Assembly (NCBI RefSeq): GCF_900747795.2
Contig: NC_041407.2
Coordinates: 26,336,879 to 26,400,878 of the forward strand
Reading direction: 5' to 3'
Origin: Erpetoichthys calabaricus
Lineage: Eukaryota; Chordata; Cladistia; Polypteriformes; Polypteridae
DNA length: 64,000 nt
Of this stretch, positions 57,100 through 64,000 are shown in pieces (position 1 is the first letter of the stretch; every line of letters begins with the position of its first letter). The notes under the pieces were generated by a model, which was not told the DNA's origin, ran no database searches, and saw only the letters and a list, made by a program, of their open reading frames with translations. Position numbers and translations under genes: made by a program.

Positions 57100-57203
57100 T
57101 TTGCTTTGTGGAGTGTGAGTTATCTCTGTAGGTAAAGGAAGAAAAAATAAGATACCATAAATGTTTTGGAGAGGCCTAATATTGGCTCTGACTACTCTTT
57201 CAC

Positions 57204-57302
57204 CTAAATAATCTTTTACAGTGCAGTTCACTGTTTGTCCAGCCTCCCAACTGTTGTGATTGATTGTAAATTCTTCTGGAATATCAGGGTATTCAGTTTT
57301 GT
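57204..57302 (-). CDS. putative upstream exon, Ig-like fragment
   Basis: A 99-base open block lies between an AG acceptor (TATAGCTTGCAG, ending 57303) and an AG|GTGAAAG donor (intron from 57203). It encodes KTEYPDIPEEFTINHNSW, then EAGQTVNCTVKDYL. The W-x-x-GQxVxCxVxDY pattern recalls the A-B strands of an immunoglobulin domain. Joining it to the acceptor at 57126 (TTCCTTTACCTACAG) removes a 78-base phase-1 intron and keeps the frame through GEITHTPQSK-like sequence into the ATG of the cGAS-like gene. The exon is phase 1-1. It is equally possible that this is a relic or that the 78 bases are retained. Confidence 0.3.
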
Positions 57303-57495
57303 CTGCAAGCTATAGCAGTGGGAAATAAATTAACTGGAAATATAAAGTGAAAATAATCACAGAATGAAGATGCAGCATTAACTCTGAAAATATACACATC
57401 TGGCAAGGTTAACAATGTACTTTGAAGAGACAGTTTAGAACCATTGAACATGCATTGGCAGTGCTGAGCATTCAGCTATGAATTAAACCGTATGA

Positions 57496-57496
<1 letters not shown>

Positions 57497-57566
<70 letters not shown>

Positions 57567-57567
57567 C
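57497..57567. repeat. (GATA)n microsatellite at LINE 3' end
   Basis: About 17 GATA units directly adjoining the LINE 3' terminus at 57568. Such tails are typical of this LINE family. Confidence 0.93.
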
Positions 57568-58070
57568 TTTATTAATCCCAATGGGAAATTCACATTCTTC
57601 AGCAGCAGCATACTGATACAATAAATAATATTAAATTAAAGAATGATAATAATACAGGTGAAAAAACAGACAATAACTATGTATAATGTTAAATATTAAC
57701 GTTTACCCCCCCGGGTGGAATTAAAGAGTCGCATAGTTTGGGGGAGGAACGATCTCCTCAATCTGTCAGTGGAGCAGGACAGTGACAGCAGTCTGTCGCT
57801 GAAGCTGCTCTTCTGTCTGGAGATGACATTATTTAGTGGATGCAGTGGATTCTCCATAATTGATAGGAGCCTGCTGAGCGCCCTTCGCTCTGCCACAGAT
57901 GTTAAACTGTCCAGCTCCATGCCAACAATAGAGCCTGCCTTCCTCACCAGTTTGTCCAGGTGTGAGGCGTCTTTCCTCTTAATGCTGCCTCCCCAGCACA
58001 CCACTGCGTAGAAGAGGGCGCTCGCCACAACTGTTTGATAGAACATCTGCAGCATCTTATTGCAGATGTT
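57568..58070 (-). pseudogene. LINE reverse-transcriptase C-terminal part
   Basis: The minus-strand frame 58055-57696 reads MLQMFYQTVVASALFYAVVC, then WGGSIKRKDASHLDKLVRKA, AERRALSRLLSIMENPLHPL and RRSFLPQTMRLFNS. This is the C-terminal region of a fish LINE polyprotein. The 3' end (TGAATTTCCCATTGGGATTA, AATAAAGTATC) precedes the tetranucleotide tail. It is 5'-truncated, but the remaining frame is intact to its stop, so it is young. It lies about 500 bases upstream of the cGAS-like start. Confidence 0.85.
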
Positions 58071-58983
58071 GAAGGAAGCCAGCCTTCGAATGGAGTCCCA
58101 CCTCTGTGAAAGACACCAGGCTGTGGTCAGAGGTGCTCCTTGGTACCATATTGGTGGCTACACATCACTATGTGGTATTTATAACATGTTCTATACATGT
58201 ATTTGGCCTGTTTAGGGTTTTTACAGTTATAAGAATTGTTTGTGAAGTTTAATTTGTTTTGATTCATTTTGACAAATTTTACGTTTATCCCATTGTGTTT
58301 TTCATTAACTGATACATTTCAGCTTCAGCAAGCACTATTCTTGTTTTGTCCTTTGCTCTTGGTTGTGAGGTATTTTCAGTCTCCCTGCCTATCCTGTTTT
58401 CAAACTGTTTACCAAAAGATGTTGGCTCAGTACAGAAGTGAGAACAGACTGACTTAATGAAAAAGTTTATGAATAGGTAGAAAGGTTTAAAGCAGGTCAG
58501 AACAATTATAACCAATGAAAGTCAGTCATCAACATTGCACACACAAGCCCACATCGACATGGCAAATGACTTCACATTACATTATCTGCTGTTGCTGCAT
58601 ATTTGGATATCTGCTATGGATCTGCGCATGCCAGAGTACTTGATGACTTGGGGTACTGCAAATGTTGTGCAAGATGAACACCCATACAACTTACTGATCT
58701 GTATTAGTCAACATACTTTGGTGAATTTCAGCAGGTTTTACTCCCTCTGCCCAAAGAAATCTCACTACAACATGTTGTTCATCAATGGTGCAATCCTGTA
58801 GTGAAGCGTCCATGTTCATTTGACCTTTGTTTCAACATAGACTAACAGCACAGTGCTGTGCTGTGCATGTTCATTTCAAGCAACCAATAAGCCATCACAA
58901 ACTCGTTATATTGTGTCCATTTCTATCTGTTGAGAATGTTGTGTAATTTTCAAATTACTTTTACTTTTAAATTTACCCTCATA
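58071..58983. other. no gene recognised
   Basis: Open frames such as 58535-58801 lack recognisable domains. Confidence 0.4.
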
Positions 58984-59331
58984 GGGCGGCATGGTGGCGC
59001 AGTGGGTAGCGCTGCTGCCTCGCAGTTGGGGGACCTGGGTTCGCTTCCCGGGTCCTCCCTGCGTGGAGTTTGCATGTTCTCCCCGTGTCTGCGTGGGTTT
59101 CCTCCGGGTGCTCCGGTTTCCTCCCACAGTCCAAAGACATGTAGGTTAGGTGGATTGGCGATTCTAAATTGGCCCTAGTGTGTGCTTGGTGTGTGGGTGT
59201 GCTTGTGTGTGTCCTGCGGTGGGTTGGCACCCTGCCCGGAATTGGTTCCTGCCTTGTGCCCTGTGTTGGCTGGGATTGGCTCCAGCAGACCCCTGTGTTC
59301 GGATTCAACGGGTTGGAAAATGGATGGATGG
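58984..59331 (+). mobile_element. tRNA-derived SINE, full length
   Basis: It starts GGGCGGCATGGTGGCGCAGT, with A-box and B-box regions (GGGTTCGCTTCCC), the conserved body and a (TGGA)n tail. Target duplication ATTTACCCTCATA lies at 58971-58983 and 59332-59344. This is the best copy of the family in the window. Confidence 0.95.
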
Positions 59332-59344
59332 ATTTACCCTCATA

Positions 59345-59615
59345 ATAAACCTCAAAAGCGATGAATATAATGTACAGACTCTATTCTAGTTTCTCTTTAA
59401 GAGGGTTGAGGCTGCGTGCTTACTCTGAAGAACTTTTCTGTCAGTTTATATTGGCTACCTGTTATCACTTATAAGGATTAAAAAACCAAAGCACAGTAAA
59501 AATGCAGGTCTGTACAGAAATTTCTAAATTTCATGCCCTACAGCCCATTCATAGCTTGCTGGTGTGACAGAACATGGCTTTTGTGTCACTGCATGAAGAC
59601 TATGCAAATGGTTCT
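59345..59615. other. no gene recognised
   Basis: No motif or repeat end recognised. Confidence 0.4.
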
Positions 59616-60175
59616 ACAACCCCAATTCCAGAAAAGTTGGGACACTGTGTGAAATGTAAATAAAAACAGAATGCAATGATTTGCAAATCTCATAAACCCA
59701 TATTTTATTAACAATAGAACATAGAAAACATATCAAAGGGTTTAAACTGAGAAATGTATCATTTTCAGAAAAGAATAAGGTCATTTTGAGGGCAGCAAGA
59801 CATCTCAGAAAAGTTGGGACAGGGCCATGTTTACCACTGCATAGCATCCCCTCTTCTTTTAAAAACAGTCTGTAAACGTTTAGGAACTGAGGAGACCAGT
59901 TGCTGGACTTTTGGGAGAGGAATGTTGTCTCATTCTTGTCTGATATAGGATTCTAGCTGCTCAACAGTCCTGGGTCATCTTTGATATATTTTTCTTTTCA
60001 TGTTTTCAATTGGTGAAAGATCTGGACTGCAGCAGGCCAGTTCATCACCCAGACTCTTATTGTAATAGATGCAGTATGCAGTTTAGCATTGGCCTGCTGA
60101 AATTTGCAAGGCCTTCCATGAGAAACACATTGTCTGGATGGGATAATAAATTGCACTAAAACCTGTATATACCTT
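59616..60175 (+). mobile_element. left part of a DNA-transposon-like repeat
   Basis: It begins CTACAACCCCAATTCCAGAA and repeats AGAAAAGTTGGGACAGGG near 59805, as in a repeat I recall as widespread in fish and frogs. It is cut at 60175 by the LTR of the element at 60176. The superfamily is not assigned. Confidence 0.55.
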
Positions 60176-60532
60176 TGTCACACACGTGTGTTTAGGAGAC
60201 AGCTAAAGGGCTTAAATACATGTGATTCCACACCAGACCAGGGGGTGGCGAAGTGCACTAATCTTCCCTCTCGATCTTTTGCAGACCATTCTAGGGAAAT
60301 CCCGCCCGGCTCTGGGGCAGCAAATGACGTCACTTCCGGTTCCGGCATTGATGACATCACTTCCACTACTGGCCTTTAAAGCTGCCATCTTGTCTCCCGA
60401 GAGTCAGTTCTGTTTTGGACTCAGTTGAATGAACATGTCTTTATTACTTAATCAGTTTTGCAGCAACAAAACAGCAATTATACGGGTGTCTGCCCCAAAC
60501 CTTCTCGATGTCTTATGGTCGTTTTTCTGACA
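60176..60532 (+). repeat. 5' LTR of Gmr1-like element
   Basis: 357 bp with TG...CA ends. It lies directly inside the DNA repeat at 59616-60175. The expected 5-bp target copy on this side would be ACCTT (60171-60175). Confidence 0.75.
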
Positions 60533-63500
60533 GTGGCGTAGTCGGCAGGATGGAGAAAACCCTGAAGAGAATGGGACCGGACCTGAATCATGTCCAGGTG
60601 GGAGAGTACCTGGGCCGAGCTTTCGGGTGGGGATTGCGTCTCGGATTTCAGAAAGAACTGGTGCAGATTCCGCTCCCTTTGTCTATATCCGGGTCACCTA
60701 AATTAAATAGGGAGAGTGTCGATGGGACACACAGACGTGGGCTGGTCTCTATGGGGGAAACGATGGGGACTTATTACGCTCTCTCGGAGGAGAGAGCTGT
60801 CCTTCCCACCGGGGCTAAGGTCCCAGAGGAAAGTGGACATTCCCCAGACCAGCAGGTGAGGAAAGTGCAAAACTGGAGGTTTGACCCTGAGCGGTCTACA
60901 CGAGAACAGCTGGACGTTCTCTGGGAAGAGGTGGCAGGTTGGTTAAGGCCCACTGAATGCACCACCTTCCAATTAGTGAAGAAAGTGGCCTGTTTCTTAT
61001 TCATAAATAGCCTGCCAGAGCATTTCACCCAGCCGGACTGGGGAGAATTTTCGAATGTAAACGAGCTCATTGAAACGTCTAGGGCAGCCTCGCAATTTGG
61101 GAGAGCGGAACAGTCCTTAAGCGGACGCCGTAGAGATTACGTCCCTCTTAAGCTGCCCTCTCGGCATAAACCGGAGTTTGCACCGGAGTCCCCGATTCCG
61201 TGGGCGCGGCCCTCGCTCGGAGGCAAGGCGGAATGTAAATGGAGAGAGAGGGATGGATTGTGTGCACTTTCAAACCCCTTGTTAATGGCTTATAAGGGAG
61301 AGGTCATTGTAAATGGTTACAAGGTGGAAGCTCTATTTGATTCCGGCAGCAACATTTCTATTGTTGACTGCCGATACGTACTACTGCGACAATGGTTAAA
61401 AACAAAGACCAGACTTACCTGTGTACACAGATGTCCGCGGCTATGACTCCGCCCGATGTTTCATCTGCCACGGAGGATCACTCAAAAGAATCACTGTAGC
61501 GGTCCTTCCAAATCCACCGTGTGCTGTGATTCTCGGGCAGGACTGGTCTGACAATAAAAGCAGTGAAGTACTGATCTCTCCTTATTCGAAATTGGGCCTA
61601 GTAACAGACGGGAATCCACCCTCAGGTTGTCTCCACACCGTGTACGCAGCCGGTGGAGAGAGGTATGGGAAACCACGAGGAGGATGGGGAACTTCCTGGA
61701 CCGTCGCGGACTAATACTTCATCTGTCCGCGTCTCGTCAGAGCGGGAGGACTCTCTGCCCCTTGAGGTCAGACCAGACCCTCTCTCAGATCTGAGCTTTC
61801 AATTTAGACAAACACTGGCATCATTTAAAAGGGAACAATGGAATGACGATTCCCTTAAGTTTGCTAAGAATATAGTAGTCCTAGTCAACGGCCAACACAC
61901 CATTCAGCCCATGCCACAAGGACCCCACTTTGTGATAGAAAATGATTTATTATATCGGGTCAGTGAGCACGAGGGGGGGGGTGCGGAAGCTGTTGCTAAT
62001 CCCACAAACTTTCCGGCAGCAAGTTTGTGAGTTAGCACACGCTCACCTCCTAGGAGGCCACTTGGGCACCGAAAAAACATTAGAGCATATTAAGCTCCGT
62101 TTCTATTGGCCGGGAATTAACGAAAAGGTTCGCCGCTTCTATATTTCATTCTCGGAATGTCAGCTGAGGCAAATTCCTAGGAGGGACCGTGCTCCTCTCG
62201 TTCCCCTTCCCTTAATTGATGTCCCATTTGAAAGGATAGGGGTCGACATAGTGGGACCCCTGGAACCCTCGGCCCGAGGTCATAAATATATATTAGTCCT
62301 CGTAGATTATGCGACCCAATATCCAGGAGCTGTTCCATTGCGCTCGGCTAATTCTAAAGCTATCGCACGGGAACTAATGGGAGTCTTTGCGCGAGTTGGG
62401 GTCCCTAAAGAAGTCCTTACGGACTAAGGGACGCCGTTTACCTCAGAGACGTTCAGGGAAATGGCCAAGTTACTTAAAATAAAAGACCACGGTTTAAGTG
62501 CATCATCCTCAAACCGATGGTTTAGTAGAGAGATTTAATCAGACTCTCAAACAGATGCTTCGCAAGGTGGTCAGCGGGGATGGGAGGAATTGGGATCAAC
62601 TCCTCCCCCTCGTACTCTTTGCCTATAGGGAAGTCCCGCAAGCCTCAATGGGGATCTCACACTTTGAATTATTATATGGGCGACAACCCCGGGGCATATT
62701 GGACATTTTAAAAGAAGGTTGGGAAGGAGAGACTCTTCCCTCAACTAATATTTTGGAATATATCGCGTAATTATGCCCATATTAAAAAGTCACAGGAAAG
62801 AGGCGCAAGCAGCACAATCCCACTATTATGACCATGGCACAACACTTCGGGAGTTCCAACCGGGGGACTGAGTCATGGTATTGGTTCCCACCTTCCACTC
62901 TAAACTTTCCCACTGGCAAGGGCCATACGAAGTTAAAGAGAGAAAGGGACTCGTCAACTATTTGGTGAAACAACCCAATTGTCGACCAAATGAGTGGATA
63001 TATCACGTGAATCTGCTGAAACCGTGGAAGGAAAGGGACCCTGATCCCACCTCCGGCTAGCCCCACTCCTTCTTTGCTCAGAGTAACACACTTAACTTCG
63101 GGCCTAATTTGAATAACCGACAGAGGCGAGAGCTAGAAAAAGTTATCTTGTCCGTCCCGGAGATGGTGGACGAAAACCCCGGAAGGACCTCTCTGGTTGC
63201 CCATGATATGGTGACTGAGCCTAGGGTCATAGTCCGAGAATGGTCCTATCGACTTCCAGAGGCAAAGAAGGCTGAAGTGGAACTTGGAAATCAAGCGCAT
63301 GCTGGACCAAGGAGTCATAGAGGAGAGTCATAGTCCCTGGTCCAGCCCAATTGTCTTGGTTCCTAAGCCCGACGGGAGTTGGAGATTTTGCAATTGATTT
63401 TGCATTGATGCTCATCCAATGCCTCAAGTGGACGACCTCCTTGAAAGGCATGGACAGGCAGAATATCTGACCACACTTGACATGACCAAAGGGTACTGGC

Positions 63501-64000
63501 AGGTTCCTTTAACGGACTCTGCAAAGGGTAAAACCGCGTTTAGCACCCCTAGTGGGCACTGGCAGTATCGTGTCCTTCCATTCGGGTTACATGGGGCTCC
63601 TGCAACTTTCCAGCTTCTGGTGGACAAAGTGCTCCGCCCCCATAACACATATAGTGCTGCCTACCTGGATGACGTCGTCATCTATTCCAGCACCTGGAAG
63701 GAACACCTACAGCACGTCGGAGCGGTATTACGGACACTGGGTGAAGCCGGTCTTCGAATCAATCCAAAGAAATGTTTCTTTGGATTGGAAGAAGCCAAAT
63801 ATTTGGGCAACCTGGTGGGTCGTAGTACGGTGAAGTTGCAGTGCTCTAAAATAGAAGCCATTTTGACATGGCCCCATCTGCGAACCAAGCGGCAGGTCCA
63901 GGCATTTCTCGGATTGGCAGGGTACTACCACCGGTTTGTACCACGCTTTTCGGAGAGAGCCGTGCCCTTGACTAATTTAACAAAGAAGAGGGCTCCTAAC
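60176..64000 (+). mobile_element. Gmr1-like Ty3/gypsy element, runs off window (fossil)
   Basis: A 357-bp LTR (60176-60532, TGTCACAC...TTCTGACA) is followed by the primer-binding region GTGGCGTAGTCGGCAGG. Parts in order: gag (about 60550-61300), retropepsin with LFDSGSNISIV (about 61330) and VILGQDW (about 61525), integrase (HLLGGHLGTEKT zinc region, DIVGPLEPSARGHKYILVL core, C-terminal chromodomain-like part; about 61900-63060), then reverse transcriptase ([36 protein letters not shown]; 63109 to the window end). Integrase ahead of reverse transcriptase is the arrangement described for Gmr1. It is broken in a few places. The 3' LTR lies outside. Confidence 0.8.

Overview
The window looks like repeat-rich intergenic DNA from a ray-finned fish. 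It holds L2-, L1/Tx1- and RTE-like LINE pieces, Tc1, pogo/Tigger-like, hAT, Mutator-like and Harbinger-like DNA elements, Helitrons, Ty3/gypsy LTR fossils, and many copies of one tRNA-derived SINE with a (TGGA)n tail. The exact sequence of that SINE suggests a polypterid (bichir or reedfish); this is recalled knowledge, not a search. No bacterial-type genes, rRNA, tRNA genes or CRISPR arrays were seen.

Only two host-type protein genes stand out. They are paralogues of the Mab-21/cGAS nucleotidyltransferase superfamily, about 29 kb apart and facing each other: 25715-26779 (+, 354 aa) and 55720-57099 (-, 459 aa). Both keep the G-S motif and the three catalytic acidic residues, and both lack the cGAS zinc-thumb segment. 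The minus-strand gene also has a C-terminal tail ending in a membrane segment, so it looks tail-anchored. A small upstream exon with Ig-like character may be spliced to it.

Layout. 183-1190: degraded Helitron end (-). 2536-12508: Tc1 sequence, with its transposase split by a Ty3/gypsy element (6866-11730), which holds a PHD-finger DNA transposon (7639-9540), which holds a SINE. 14506-15485: solo LTR containing a hAT MITE. 15813-20541: giant imperfect palindrome whose arms carry 21-bp tandem repeats and whose exact centre is occupied by a second Tc1 element. 20542-25700: SINEs, an inverted-repeat pair and other old repeats. 27639-28923: L2 LINE end with a SINE. 29312-30237: MITE. 32017-35421: Mutator-like element with a 9-bp target duplication, containing a young LTR element. 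37880-39251: internally deleted Helitron with both ends. 40573-42060: LINE pieces. 44175-55130: an L1 split by a composite of inverted Ty3/gypsy parts (44641-54174). 57497-58070: LINE end. 60176-64000: Gmr1-like LTR element, with integrase ahead of reverse transcriptase, running off the window.

The strongest candidates for something new are the tail-anchored cGAS-like paralogue with its possible Ig-like exon, the 4.7-kb palindrome with a transposon at its centre, and the PHD-finger transposon with CCGG target duplications.
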